Assembly: GCF_038502225.1 (NCBI RefSeq)
Contig: NC_091369.1
Coordinates: 9,550,305 to 9,614,304, forward strand
Length of the DNA stretch: 64,000 nt
From: Cherax quadricarinatus
Taxonomy: Eukaryota > Arthropoda > Malacostraca > Decapoda > Parastacidae
Direction: 5' to 3'
The notes beneath the pieces are model-generated. The model did no database searches, was not told the DNA's origin, and was given only the letters and a program-made list of their open reading frames with translations. Made by a program: the position numbers and the translations under genes. Of the stretch, positions 8,871 through 19,129 are shown one piece after another. Position 1 is the stretch's first letter; each line of letters starts with the position of its first letter.

Positions 8871-8970
8871 CGACAGTATGTAGTTAGGAAACGTTTCATC
8901 GCAAGTGGTTTATCCGTCTGAAGATGCCACTCATGACAATGTTTCCTCAATATCTTGAATCGTGCATACA
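8870..8970. mobile_element. Decayed Penelope-like end, inverted pair
   Basis: A left block GGAAACGTTTCATCGCAAGTGGTTTAT faces a right block CTGAAGATGCCACTCATG..AATGTTTCCTCAATATC. This is the pattern of two outward-facing PLE ends joined closely. The stems are eroded and no TSD was found. Confidence 0.4.
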
Positions 8971-9640
8971 TTATCTCCCAGCCCAGGCTGGCAGGTCCCA
9001 TTACCTTAGTATGGAACCCATTACGACTAGGAGAAACATACGCGAGACATACTAACTGGTCTAGGAGCAGGTAGCGGGGGCGATGACCCATGAAACCATT
9101 AACAGATACTCAACTCTTCAACCTTTCTCCACTTTCCCCGGCCGCCCCGTCCCTCTCTCCAGTCTTAATATAACTTGTGAGCCCGGCGCTTTCATTCATT
9201 TTCTTACTCTCGGTTGGTATACATTAACTCAGTGGGCTCGTGTGTGTACCTGTCCAGCTTCTCACCTTTCCTCTTGCCTCTCCTTGAGTCTCTCTTGTAC
9301 CTCCTCTTCCTCTTACCTCTTCTCCCTTTAACAAACACCCACGCCAGGGAACAGTTTCCACAGCTACTGCAGCATTCAGATTTCCCCAGCATCTCCATAT
9401 GAAAGCGCCTCACCAGGCCGGGGCGTTAACAGGATTATAAAGGCTGGCATAATACATTCATATGACGCGGCTGCTAGGCAAAACGCAGTTCACTTGTAGA
9501 TGTGTACTCTCCTAGTTCTGTTTTCAGGGGTCGCATAATAATTCCTGGCCCCTCCTTTCAACCAGCTTTGGGTCCTGAAAGCCAGGAATCAGTAATCATA
9601 CCTACTCTTGAAACTGAGTACAGTGAGTATAAACCGCCTG
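8971..9640. other. No recognised gene; pyrimidine-rich patch
   Basis: CT-rich segment at about 9240-9330 creates short overlapping frames on both strands with biased composition. None looks like a protein family. Confidence 0.45.
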
Positions 9641-9644
9641 ACTA

Positions 9645-10235
9645 CCCAAGTTTTAAGCCATGGGGCGTACTTGGAGTCTACCTACCTACTTGGAGGTCGT
9701 TCCGAGAGTCAACACCCCCGCGCCCCAGTCCTTGACTAGGCCTCCTGGTGGATCTGATCAACCAGGCTGTTACTGCTGGCCGCAAGCAATCCAAAGTACG
9801 AACCACGTCCCGACTGATCGGGCACTGACTTTAGGTATCCATCCAGTTTCCCTTTTGAATGCAGCCAGGGATCTATTGGTAATCTCCCATTATGCATGGT
9901 GAGAGGCTGTTGGGAAATCGTGGGTCCATAGAGGGTGATTTGCGTGTGCAAATTTGGGACCAGTCCCTTGGGATTTTCCAGGTGTAGATTATGATACATC
10001 GTTCTCGCCCGTGTTCCAGGGAGTACAGGTTTCAAGGGACTTCAAATGTTCCCAGTAATGAAGATGCTTGATTGAACTTATACGTAGAGTGAAGGTTCTC
10101 TTTATGTACATTCTCTAAATCTGCTATTTCACCTGCCTTGAATGAGGCTCGTAGTGTACAGCAGTATTCCAGCCTAGTGTAAAACCACAATCTTCTGACA
10201 TCCCCGAGTCGCTGTAACATCTTAAACTGTTATCA
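9645..10235 (-). mobile_element. CR1-like LINE fragment, C-terminal region
   Basis: Minus-strand frames show TRLEYCCTLRASFKAGEIADLEN (10032-10220), then GLVPNLHTQITLYG and KLDGYLKSVPDQSG with GLLAASSNSLVDQ (9736-10035). This follows the order of the protein at 20851-21594. One or more frameshifts near 10030 split the frame. It ends in the GC-rich tail near 9700. Confidence 0.7.
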
Positions 10236-10255
10236 ACGTCCACTGGCCAGTGGAT

Positions 10256-10400
10256 TTTAATTGATATACGTCCCGGACCTGATCTCCTGGTTGATGGCTT
10301 GATTAATCAGGTTGTTAGGGCTGGCATTATGCACCATTGCTCGGCTGATCAGCAACTTTAGGAACTTGCAATTTCCCTCTTCAGCAGATCTACAAGTTAG
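10256..10400 (-). mobile_element. CR1-like LINE tail remnant
   Basis: Plus strand GTCCCGGACCTGATCTCCTGG followed by ATTAATCAGGTTGTTAGGGCTGG is the reverse complement of the family's 3' end. A second tail sits immediately next to the one at 9645-10235. Confidence 0.5.
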
Positions 10401-10555
10401 CAACGAGAAGAGGTACCAGAATTGAATAAAAGCTAGTTGACGAGGGAAGAACTATCAAAGCTAGCCTACAAGGGAAGACTAAAAATAATACACAAACTAA
10501 ATTAAAAAAAAACTGGGCTTAAATAAAACACACACACACACACACTAACACACAC

Positions 10556-11350
10556 ACACAGTATAACACCAGGCACATCTCCTGAAGCGCACATCAACCA
10601 AATAACTGCTGCAGCATATGGGCGCCTAGCAAACCTCAGAACAGCATTCCGACATCTTAATAAGGAATCGTTCAGGACCCTGTACACCGTATACGTTAGG
10701 CCCATATTGGAGTATGCGGCACCAAACCCACACCTAGCCAAGCACGGAAACTAGAGAAAGTGCAAAGGTTTGCAACAAGACTAAGAGCTAAGAGGTATGT
10801 CCTACGAGGAGAGGTTAAGGGAAATCAACCTGACGACACTGGAGGACAGGAGAGATAGGGGGGACATGATAACGACATACAAAATACTGAGAGGAATTGA
10901 CAAGGTGGACAAAAACAGGACACACAGTAACAAGGGGACACACACACACACACTCAGCCACAGAGTAGTCAGCGATGTAGTGGAGGCAGGACACACTAAG
11001 CAGAGGTACGATAAAGCTCACGGCTCAGGGAGAGTGACCTAGTAGCGATCAGTGAAGACAGGAGCTCACTCGACCCCCGCAACACACACACACACACTAA
11101 CACACTCACACACACTAACACACTCACACACAAACACACACATTAACACACTACAGAGCGCACTAAACAGCCCAGAACACGGACAAATACGGAGTAATTA
11201 GGGTAAAAGAAAAAACGGCTAAATGTAGAAGCAGTGACTTAAATAAGTTTCTCCAGTCTCAGTGTGATCAAGAAATGGAATGAACTAGTCGAGGTGTTGG
11301 TAGACACTAACTCCACATACAGCTTCAAGAGGTATAAGAACCTTGAAGGG
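10556..11350 (+). mobile_element. LINE RT C-terminal fragment with (CA)n expansions
   Basis: Plus-strand translation gives AAYGRLANLRTAFRHLNK and VRPILEYAAP (10610-10725). A shift leads to MSYEERLREINLTTLEDR then RGDMITTYKILRGIDKVDKN (10797-10920). WNELVEVLVD and FKRYKNLEG follow near 11275-11345. This is the common C-terminal region of CR1/Jockey-type LINEs, but a different subfamily from 20851-21594. Two or more frameshifts and (CA)n/ACACTAACAC blocks (10530-10560, 10938-10955, 11081-11145) interrupt it. Confidence 0.65.
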
Positions 11351-11395
11351 CACACATCAATGTGTATAAACGGTTTACAAAACTGATAACATGAT

Positions 11396-11460
11396 AAATG
11401 ACACACATATGCAACATTTGCACAAGCGTCTTATTTGCGCGAATCCATAAAACCAGTCGG
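11396..11460 (-). mobile_element. Penelope-like end fragment
   Basis: ATGACACACATATGCAACATT followed by CGTCTTATTTGCGCG resembles the outer left end of the fold-backs (GACACATATGCAACAG). No hammerhead core is left. Confidence 0.35.
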
Positions 11461-11659
11461 TGTTAAGCACAACTTGTCGAGTACACACAATTACCTATCG
11501 GTCACTCGTAGGAACTTTCACAAAGCTAGTCAACCCCATCAAGACTGACACTTTGAAGCAAGAGCCAGACTTAAGTTTGTTTATAATGAAAGTGTGAAGG
11601 AGAAGAGGTTGTAGGAGGGCGAGTGTGATAATAACAACACTGCTACCCCTCTCTTCTTG

Positions 11660-11790
11660 TTAATTTGTTAGGTAAAGGACATATGCAACTAATGCAACAT
11701 TTTTATTATGGCAACATTTCGCTCTCCAGGAGTTTTGTCAGGTCGTAACGGCTTGACAAAGCTCCTGGAGAGCGAAACGTTCTTAATTTG
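11660..11790. mobile_element. Small Penelope-like fold-back
   Basis: The left arm (11668-11742) contains ATATGCAACTAATGCAACAT and TTTCGCTCTCCAGGAG on the plus strand. The right arm (11750-11782) has CTTGACAAAGCTCCTGGAGAGCGAAACGTT, its inverted partner. A possible short duplication TTAATTTG lies at 11660-11667 and 11783-11790. The right arm stops just after the GUU of the ribozyme-like region. Confidence 0.6.
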
Positions 11791-11894
11791 CATTATTAGA
11801 TTCATGAATAACTTTCACCAAACACTTGGTAATTCCAGCAGATATTTTGAGCTTTCTTACAGGATATAACATTCCACAATGAATGGAGTTCTTA

Positions 11895-12030
11895 ACATTT
11901 CTCTGGATGCGACCCACAACTAGAAGGACGAAGATACGTAACTTGCATATATGTTTCCCCGTTCCAAGAAATCGAACCCGGGACCTTACAATTGTGAGCC
12001 GAATGTTCCCACCTGCGATATAACAGACAT
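11895..12030 (-). mobile_element. tRNA-derived SINE, minus strand
   Basis: Reverse complement shows GGTGGGAACATTCGGCTCAC, then the B-box CCGGGTTCGATTTC, then GGGGAAACATATATGCAAG, then GTTGTGGGTCGCATCC. This is the body order seen in the SINEs at 43470 and 50635. It is truncated after GTCGCATCC. Confidence 0.6.
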
Positions 12031-12284
12031 CCAACTTTACTGAGAGAAACAAGAAGAAAATAAAACAGTAATGAAAAAGAAAAAGAGAATGAAAAAGAGA
12101 GAGAGAAGGGGGAAGGGTGGGATAGGGAGTATGAACGTGAGTAATGTTATCACTTTTCCTCACTCATACAAGGGAAGGGGAAGATTCCACAAACTTGTGT
12201 CAAGGTATTAGTGAAGTGTTGACACATGCCCGTCTCCCAGGACCAGGTATCCGTGTCACTTGCAGTCAAATGTATGTATGTATG

Positions 12285-12335
12285 TATGTGTGTAGGTTCG
12301 AGTCTCCTTCAGCCAGAGATCAGGGTTTGTGTATA
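12285..12335 (+). mobile_element. SINE fragment with B box
   Basis: TAGGTTCGAGTCTCCTTCAG followed by CCAGAGATCAG repeats exactly in the SINE at 12470-12565. Only the B-box side is present. ATGT repeats precede it. Confidence 0.5.
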
Positions 12336-12469
12336 TTTCGCCTGCTCTTGCGAATTCCTTGCATTGTTAATATCTCTAGTAAGGCTGATGCATGCAGGGG
12401 ATGAGATGAAAAGCTGTAAGCCTTCTCCCTGAAAGCTGGCTGCCTTGGATCAAAGTCTAGCGCAAGCTG

Positions 12470-12564
12470 GACCAAGGTATTGGCCCAGTGTGGGTAGATT
12501 GGTAAAGCACTGCGTACCTTGTTCCAAGGTTCGTAGGTTCGAGTCTCCTTCAGCCAGAGATCAG

Positions 12565-12565
<1 letters not shown>
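12470..12565 (+). mobile_element. tRNA-derived SINE abutting (TA)n
   Basis: GTGGGTAGATTGGTAAAGCA (A-box-like), then AGGTTCGTAGGTTCGAGTC (B-box-like), ending AGCCAGAGATCAGT directly at the (TA)n tract. It shares 31 bases around the B box with the fragment at 12285-12335. Confidence 0.55.

Positions 12566-12652
<87 letters not shown>
12566..12652. repeat. (TA)n microsatellite
   Basis: About 43 units, between a SINE end and the MITE-like repeat. Confidence 0.95.
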
Positions 12653-12654
<2 letters not shown>

Positions 12655-12991
12655 TCCTTTCTAAAATTTTCTCTTATACGTTTAAAGATATATTTTTTTC
12701 ATTAATGTAAATGTAAAAATTTATAATTTTGCAGCAAAAGAATCTTAGAAAACTTGCCTAACCTTACTATAACAAGAACAATTTATTTTAGCCTAACCCA
12801 ACTAAATATATTTCAGATTTGTTTACAGTAATTTAATACTAAACAAACACAGTGTAATATATTTTTTTCGTTAGGTTCAGAATGATTTTGGCGACATTAT
12901 TGCATACACAAATTTTCACTTGTCCTATATGGCAAGATGAGCGTTGCTATTTAAGCCAAGATCGCAAGTTCTGCCTATTCGGCACGACATA
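12653..12991 (+). repeat. MITE-like repeat embedded in (TA)n
   Basis: About 340 bp, closely matching 32887-33275. Shared blocks are TTCTAAAATTTT, TTATTTTAGCCTAACCCAAC, TCGTTAGGTTCAGAATGATT, and the terminus CCTATTCGGCACGACAT. It has no coding frame. The fuller copy at 32887 starts with the inverted form ATGTCGTGCCGAGTA, so the termini look like inverted repeats. The left end is missing here. (TA)n lies on both sides. Confidence 0.7.
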
Positions 12992-12996
12992 TATAC

Positions 12997-13068
<72 letters not shown>
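12992..13068. repeat. (TA)n microsatellite
   Basis: Starts as ATATATACATATACATAT and becomes perfect (AT)n. It lies between the MITE and the 3' end of the RLE-type LINE. Confidence 0.95.
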
Positions 13069-13074
<6 letters not shown>

Positions 13075-13292
13075 GGGAGGTACCACCTCTAGAACTGTCA
13101 TGGGGACCCTCATCCTCAGAGAAAAAAATAAACTTGCTTCAGGGAAAACTCAAGATTCTCCCTGAAGCTGTTTGAGAATTTTCTCCTACCACCCCCTATA
13201 TTATGTATATATATTTTATTTAAAGACAAAATACATTGACGAAACATTCACAAAAATATGATACAAAGTAAAACAACATAGGTAACTCAGAG

Positions 13293-14651
13293 CTACAACT
13301 CGAATACTTCGTCCAGCTCCCCTGCGGTGGGCCGCGTTCCCAGAATGCTGCAGGCATTTCCTCTCTGGATCGCAACACTGAGTCTCTGAAAGAGGAAGCT
13401 GGTCGCCCTGTGGTCCTTGGTTTCTGTGATGAGCTTTTCACCCAGCTCTTTGAGGAACTTTAGAGCACACTTGCCCCATGCTCCAAGGGTCTCCGACCCT
13501 ATTGGAATGAAGTTATAGCAAGGGGGAAGGTCTTCATATTTTCGGATCTTCTGGGTCTCCCTGTGGCTGGCAGCTCCACCCCCTTCCACTACAGAGTATG
13601 GCAAGTAGGTGTCTGCCAATGTGGCAGCACAGGTGTAGTCCCAGGCAATCTGCTTTCCATCCTTCCAGGGTAGCATAGTGGCTCCATCAGGATGCTTTTG
13701 ACTTCCATCAGACCTCTGTACTTGGGGTTCCCGTTGAGCTGGGCAACGGGCTGTGGCGAGGCTTCTCTTTATTATGTCATTGATCTCCTCATGTCTGGCA
13801 TACTTCCCTTCTGCTGTGTGACACACGAGACCATGGAGTCCGAATTGATCAGCTGTCGCCCTGCCGCAAATACACCTATGTTCGGTGAGGATGGGGGCGG
13901 CTAGGCGAAGAGCAACACCAATCCGAATGGCCTGTGGGTCGAGACGGGTGCCCAGGGAGGAATTGGGAACAGCTAACAGGAAATCTCCTGAGTGTGGTGC
14001 CTTCACTGCCAGGAGACGAGCTTTGTTCTTTCCTGAAGCATTGGAGAGCATTGTGTTGGCGATTTTTTCCATGATCGGTTTGTCCCAGTGGGACTGTTTG
14101 TGCTGTTTGGGAGGAGCTGGTCTACTGGAGGAGTCTGTAAGGGTGTCCCACCGAATTGCTGCTTCAGTAAACCTGGGGTCTTGAGCTCCTACCAAGTCTC
14201 TCAAGCGTTCGGGCACTATCTTCTTGACTAATGCACTGGAAGCCAAACACGAAGACAGAAAAGCAGGTAAAGCAACATGCGTTGCTTTACGCACCCCTAT
14301 ACCTCCCAGTCGCACTGGGAGGGTTGCCTGATCCCATTGCTCATCCTCTAGTGACAGGTTCAGTGCCTTCTTAAAAGTTGATCTCAGGTGTGCGTCATAT
14401 TCATTGAGTGTTGGGTTGTCAAAAGAGGGTGCACACCTCAAGAAGTAAGTGAGTCTTGGCATAGTAAGACACCTTGTGAGGAGATACAGAGCATCATGGG
14501 CATCAAGATCGCTTATTCTCTCCTCCATTCTCATAAGGTCATTCAATTTGTCCCTGAGGACAGTATCGATGGCCTGGTGACCCAGCGGTGCCCCCAAGAG
14601 GGTTGGACGGAGTTGTAGTTGAGATTTCCGGGAGGATTCTTCGCACAGCAT
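13293..14651 (-). pseudogene. RLE-type LINE, RT thumb, Zn knuckle and endonuclease
   Basis: The 452-codon frame begins after a frameshift and covers the C-terminal half. Residues 40-160 look like the RT thumb/connector (LNDLMRMEERI, LTRCLTMPRLTYFLR, LPVRLGGIGVRKAT). A CCHC-like zinc knuckle has C260, C262, H273 and C277. The restriction-like endonuclease has PDG (321-323) and WDYT (337-340), with the acidic residues D322 and D338. These enzymes nick a specific target and prime reverse transcription there. The frame is open to its natural stop, so only the shift near 14600 and the missing N-terminus disable the copy. Confidence 0.8.
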
Positions 14652-15450
14652 TGATTATTTCCTGGTTTGCTGTGATGATTTCACACTTAGAGGGATTGAG
14701 GATGAGTCCCAAGCCTTCTCCCTGTGTTTTCACCAGTTGTAGGTCCCCCACGAGGGACTCTTTAGTACCTGCCAGAGTGCCGTCATCCAGGTACCATATA
14801 TTGAGCTCACTGCGTAGGCTGGAAGTTAGTTCTCTTACTGCCAAGCAGAAGAGAAGTGGAGCAAGTGGGTCACCCTGCTGAACACCCTCTGATGATTGAA
14901 TTTCATGTTCTCCAAACAAAAGAATTGAGGGTTTGCTGTAGCCGGCTGAAATGAAGGGAAAGAGACTGGGGAACCGAACCCGAACAGCTGGCAAAACAGC
15001 ATCTCTCCTCACCATATTAAAGGCATTTCTAAAATCAAGTTTGACTATGGCCTTGTCTTCTGGTAGGTCCCTGATGTAGGCCCTTGCCGCATGAGCTGCA
15101 GCTTCACTGCCTTGAGAGACCCCAAAGCCCAGTTGGTGTGGCTGGAGTAAAGTGGCAGCTTCTAGGCGAATGTTTCTCACTGCTGCTTTGGCAACGAGAC
15201 GGCGAAGAGTGTTTCCAACTGCAATGGGTCTGATTCCCCCATCCCTCTTCTTCAAAGCACATAGTGAGGCTCCAAAAAAGAAAGGTTTAATTTCTTCTGG
15301 GATTCGCCCAGCCAGGCAATTGTTGACGAAAGTTGTTAACTCGGTGAGAAGAATTGATGCAGATTCACCGAGTACTGGATTTACCATCTCTTTGAGGTGC
15401 TGAGGTCGAATTCCAGTGTAACCTCCTGCAGATCCTGCTGGAAATGACAC
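14539..15450 (-). pseudogene. RLE-type LINE, reverse transcriptase part
   Basis: The open frame holds the RT motifs in order: GIRPQHL (13-19), DGGIRPIAVGNTLRRL (70-85), KLDFRNAFN (137-145), GVQQGDPLAPLLF (189-201) and YLDDG (220-224), the catalytic box. After residue 280 or so the reading shifts: the frame continues as out-of-phase sequence, while the correct phase resumes in the frame starting at 14651. A single indel in about 14590-14630 would explain this. The 5' end at 15450 is truncated within the protein, so the Met is not native. Confidence 0.8.
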
Positions 15451-15579
15451 ATTTATTTACAAAGAAACATCAAATTCGAGGGTGCAGTAGTACAAGCTGC
15501 AATCAAGATCTGGGACCATCAAGTCTCAAGTTTCAGTAACTGCCGAAGAGTTAATGTGTGTTTTTAATTTAGCTTAAGT

Positions 15580-15668
15580 TTGAAGAAACTTGATAAATTC
15601 ATCAAGGGCGTTCCCGATCGGGCGGGCTGTGGTGCTAACGTTGGACTGCATGCGAACAGCACCAACAT
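15580..15668 (+). mobile_element. CR1-like LINE tail, left part
   Basis: Frame reads KKLDKFIKGVPDRAGCGANV, the C-terminal LDKYLKSVPDQ block of the LINE family. It is split from its continuation at 15750 by the tRNA-like insertion. Confidence 0.6.
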
Positions 15669-15760
15669 GACTCAAGAAATTGTAATGACACGGGCTGGAG
15701 TTTTGAGAGACTATGACCGCGGGTTCAATCCCGGCCGGGGGTATGGTTTAGCACCAACAT
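15658..15760 (+). mobile_element. 81-bp tRNA-like SINE with 11-bp TSD
   Basis: AGCACCAACAT is duplicated at 15658-15668 and 15750-15760. The 81 bp between contain GACACGGGCTGGAGTTTTGAG and the B-box-like GGGTTCAATCCCGGCC. The insertion interrupts a LINE tail that continues afterwards with GAAGTGATCAAG. Its small size suggests a minimal tRNA-type insertion. Confidence 0.6.
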
Positions 15761-16015
15761 CAGAAGTGATCAAGATATCAACCAACAAGGCGATAACCCC
15801 CCCTCCCACCCAGAATAGACCACAGATAGGGAGATCTGTTGCTTGTTGAATGCACCATGAAAAAATCCTATAAGCACCTCCAGTACATGACTAGTAAATT
15901 AATGAATTTTACATTTCAAGAGAGCTGTGCTAATATGATGAAGCAAAGTTAATCCGCCTCCCACCTGAGGTGGATTTAGAAAGCAACATAATATTAGTGG
16001 AGGTTGACAGGCGTG
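15761..16015. other. LINE tail end, then no recognised feature
   Basis: The first 50 bases look like the end of the LINE tail (AACAAGGCGATAACCCCCC). The remainder is unassigned. Confidence 0.4.
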
Positions 16016-16297
16016 TGTGGTGGAGAAAGTGACCGCCACCTTGAAGGTTAATGCCACAGACATTTACCTGACCTACGAGGACGAGCAACAACCTTTACTG
16101 TGTCATCACTCACCAAGTCATGCCTGCCTGCCTACACGTCACCTGACATCACTACCGCCACCCCACCCACATCACCTGACATGTTTTTATTCTCATCCCT
16201 ACTATATTTTGTTTATTCAAGGAAAACCCCCTGACATGGGTTTTTTGTCGCAAGAGGATCCATTCAGTGGTTATAAAATGACCACTGAACTGGATTC
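16016..16297. other. Unassigned; short open frame
   Basis: A plus frame from 16017 stays open to 16370 but is His/Ser/Leu-rich because of simple sequence. No family signature is visible. Confidence 0.4.
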
Positions 16298-16314
16298 TCA
16301 TTCTCATTCTCTCT

Positions 16315-16351
<37 letters not shown>
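16298..16351. repeat. (CT)n-rich microsatellite
   Basis: Interrupted (TCTC)n with ATTC units passing into pure CT repeats. Confidence 0.9.
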
Positions 16352-16355
<4 letters not shown>

Positions 16356-16424
16356 CACACAAATAATTAAGCCATTCACACCCATAAGAGCGCAAACAAA
16401 ATTTTATCACTTACACAAATAACC

Positions 16425-16530
16425 CGCACATAGAAGAGAGGAGCTTACGACGACGTTTCGGTCCGACTTGGACCATTTACAAAGTCACACTGTGTATCGT
16501 TCCAGTCACGGTGTTGTGCCTTTTTTTTTT
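16425..16530 (-). mobile_element. Penelope-like end, second type
   Basis: Minus strand: GAC, UUUGUAAAU, hairpin GGUCC-AAGUC-GGACC, GAAACGUC, GUC. This has the same plan as the hammerhead motifs but with a UUGUAAA core. Related copies are at about 20085-20185, 24715-24835 and 43975-44060. Confidence 0.45.
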
Positions 16531-17280
16531 GTTATTTATCACTTAATACACACATCAGCAAATGCACTGGCAGCAAAAGCTTGTTATTTCGGGACAAACC
16601 CACCTGCCCAACACTACTCATTACATAGACAATGTTAGCATTCTCATTAACAGTAGAGAAATAGAGTCCGCCCCTGTCATGTCCACAATTTGTCCTTCAG
16701 AACGTGAGGGCAGAATCAAGGACCTCCAGGTAGGGCCAATAACAACCGGGTGCCCGGCCGAGGCTGGCTCTGGGTTGCTGTCATGAACCATGTCCAGGCA
16801 GGAGTCATCACAAGTCACTCCAAAGAGGAACCACAAGAGGCTGGGGTCTCAACAAACATAAATGTGAAGTGATAGCGGAGAGAGAGCAGAGCAGATGTAA
16901 CGAAAAATACGAAATGGTAAACTACCAGTTGACTAATAAACAAAAAATCAATGCCCTGTCATTAACTCCAATAACCCTAACTAGCTATAAGCAAAGTCAA
17001 CTCTCCCAGGGACAAACCCTTACCATACCCAGACCCAAGATAACTCTCTCAATAAGCTATTTGAGCCTACAAGCCGCTAGCAACAACAGTCTGACTTACC
17101 AGATAACCAGCAAGGAAGGCTGACCTCAGGTCGGACTGAAAGAAGAGCCCTAGGAATTGGTCACACATATCTTTGAAGTATCTGTACTTCACTTACCATA
17201 ATAGAGGAGACCATGGTCGCAGGACTGATTCTGCAAGACCCATATATCAGTATCATCAGCAAATACGTTGCTACACTGGA
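16531..17280. other. No recognised feature
   Basis: No supported ORF. A stretch at 17030-17110 (CTACAAGCCGCTAGCAACAACAGTCTGAC) looks like degraded LINE tail. Confidence 0.4.
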
Positions 17281-17284
17281 CAAG

Positions 17285-17400
17285 CAGGCAGCTGCAACAG
17301 CAACCACAGTAGTAGTAGTAGTAACAACACCAGGAGCAAGCAGCAGCAGCAGTAGAAGAAACAGAAGCAACAGTATAAGTAATAACAGCATCAGTATCTG
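17285..17400. repeat. Imperfect trinucleotide (CAR/GTA) tract
   Basis: Interrupted GCA/GTA/ACA repeats make open frames in several phases on both strands. This is low-complexity sequence, not a gene. Confidence 0.75.
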
Positions 17401-17574
17401 AAGCAGTACCACTATATTTGTACTGCAGGATAACCGTGCTAGCATCCCACGCATGTTGCTCCTCGCCATACATCTGATCAGCATCACTCCGGCAGTGCCA
17501 TCGTAAATCTCTTTATTAAATTATAACTTTTAATAGGTTAACCGGCAATAAGCCATCCATCCCTTTGATGAGTT

Positions 17575-17885
17575 TCGGGTTTTCCTACTCCAGGAGCCAG
17601 TTTGTCTGGTGCTTGCCTGATCAGCCAGGCTGTTGTTGCTGGCGGTCCATCTATCCATTACACCCTAGTTGATCCGGCAGGTGTTTCTGACAACTGATAA
17701 AATGTTAAATAGTCTGGGACCACCACAGATGTTGATGCAATGTTCTCTTATTGTGCCAACGGCGCACCCACTTTTCACTAGGTTTATTGCACATTTTCTC
17801 TCATCTCACCGTCCAGTATAATATGGGTGTGTGCAGATTTGGGACTAACATGAAACACCTGCATCTTATTGTGACATATTTCTTT
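17575..17885 (-). mobile_element. CR1-like LINE fragment
   Basis: Plus strand shows CCAGGCTGTTGTTGCTGGCGG, GTTGATCCGGCAG, GATAAAATGTTAAATAGTCTGGGACC and GTGTGCAGATTTGGGAC. It is collinear with the minus-strand element at 20851-21300. The frame is broken by indels. Confidence 0.65.
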
Positions 17886-17889
17886 ATAT

Positions 17890-18890
17890 GAGTAATAAGA
17901 GCTTTCTCACACCCTTTACACGTCTTGAGTATTTACTTCAAACTTAGTCTTCAAACCCAACCATCGATACTTAGGTCAAACATGTGCTGTAAAAAGTTAT
18001 TGCAGGCACTCAAAACTTCAGAACGAGTTTCAGGTCACCAAGACACTCGAGTCATCAGGGCAAGCGGCATAACAGAGGCCAGCTTCAGGCATTCACAGCT
18101 ACCATGCGCCTCGTCATGGCAGTGGTAGGCAGTCTTCCCCTATTATTACACAAACACAAATCATGTAACGTCTTCATCCTCGCTTGCTAGCCACTGCCAG
18201 TCAGTCATGGGTTCGATCACCGCCCGTTCTGTAGTGGTCAGCTCATCCTGACGCTAGATCACACCTTCACAGTCGTGCATAACCAATACCTTCCTAGATA
18301 CGTCTACAGAGACGATAATCACAACACGAAATGGAACAATCTAGACAGTTGTGGTAGCAGGGGCTTCAAGGAAGGTGACACCGTCTACGAGGGCAGCACC
18401 ATACTTGCCCCGTGGACAAGTTGAATGCTCGACCCTCGGAGCCACAAATAGGTTAGTACACTGTCAACACTTCTTTGGGAAACAGCTGACCAAGTAAACA
18501 AAACCCACGTGGGTATGATGTTCACGACTGCCAGGTATGAGGCGGGTGAGGTGGCGGTGGTGGTGTTGATGCTTATACACTTTGTCACGCCGCCGCAGTA
18601 AGTAACCCAATCACTACCAGCGTAACTCAAAACCTAGAGTGGGAAGCCTGTGTGAGGTTAGTACGAGAGACTGTGAAAGGTAGTGAGCATGCTCACCAGC
18701 CTCACTATCTTGGGCCTTGCAGATGCTAGACACCACTTGTAGCAGTGTTCTAGACCGCCTCTGTGACTCATGTTAGCTCTGGATCGATGCTCCTCGTCCC
18801 CGCCACCTGCCTTTCAATACACTCACCTCATTCTACAGCACAACAATAATGAATTAATAAAGATACAAAACTAAACGAGACTTATTAGTA
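17890..18890. other. No recognised gene
   Basis: No supported ORF. A GGTTCGATCACC stretch near 18212 resembles a pol III B box, without a convincing A box. Confidence 0.4.
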
Positions 18891-18894
18891 CAGT

Positions 18895-18985
18895 ACATAT
18901 TTCATTTCTATAAGACTTTTTCAAGTCCTTGACAAAGCCTCTTGCAGACGAAACGTCTTACAAACACAAGTCTCCTGCTGTGCCT
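18895..18985 (+). mobile_element. Decayed Penelope-like end
   Basis: TTGACAAAGCCTCTTGCAGACGAAACGTC follows the hammerhead-like plan. Stem II is weak and inner stem I does not pair. Confidence 0.4.
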
Positions 18986-19129
18986 TTTAACCACTTGACT
19001 ATGCTATATTAAATAACTATGGCGAAGAAAGAGTAACCTATTACACGATACAAAAAAAAATATGCCAAACTATCGTGATTCAGTTCCACACAGTTTCTTA
19101 CTGTAGGAAAGGAACTTGGGAGAAAATTT

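Larger units (their letters stand above)
13072..15450 (-). mobile_element. LINE with restriction-like endonuclease, 5'-truncated
   Basis: Minus-strand non-LTR element of the early-branching group that carries a C-terminal restriction-like endonuclease (R2, NeSL, CRE, Utopia and related clades). The 3' UTR is 13072-13296. Coding runs to 15450, where the match stops abruptly at a truncated 5' end. A second 3'-end copy lies at 31552-31828. I cannot assign a clade without alignment. Confidence 0.8.

Noticed and set aside
13692..14881. Plus-strand frames of 70-99 codons
   Set aside because: Antisense shadows of the RLE-type LINE ORFs.
15700..15740. Functional tRNA gene
   Set aside because: B-box-like sequence is present but no cloverleaf with a sensible anticodon arm was found. 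The TSD shows it is an insertion.
18180..18235. Possible tRNA gene around GGTTCGATCACC
   Set aside because: No A box at the right distance and no acceptor stem. Could be chance or an old SINE.
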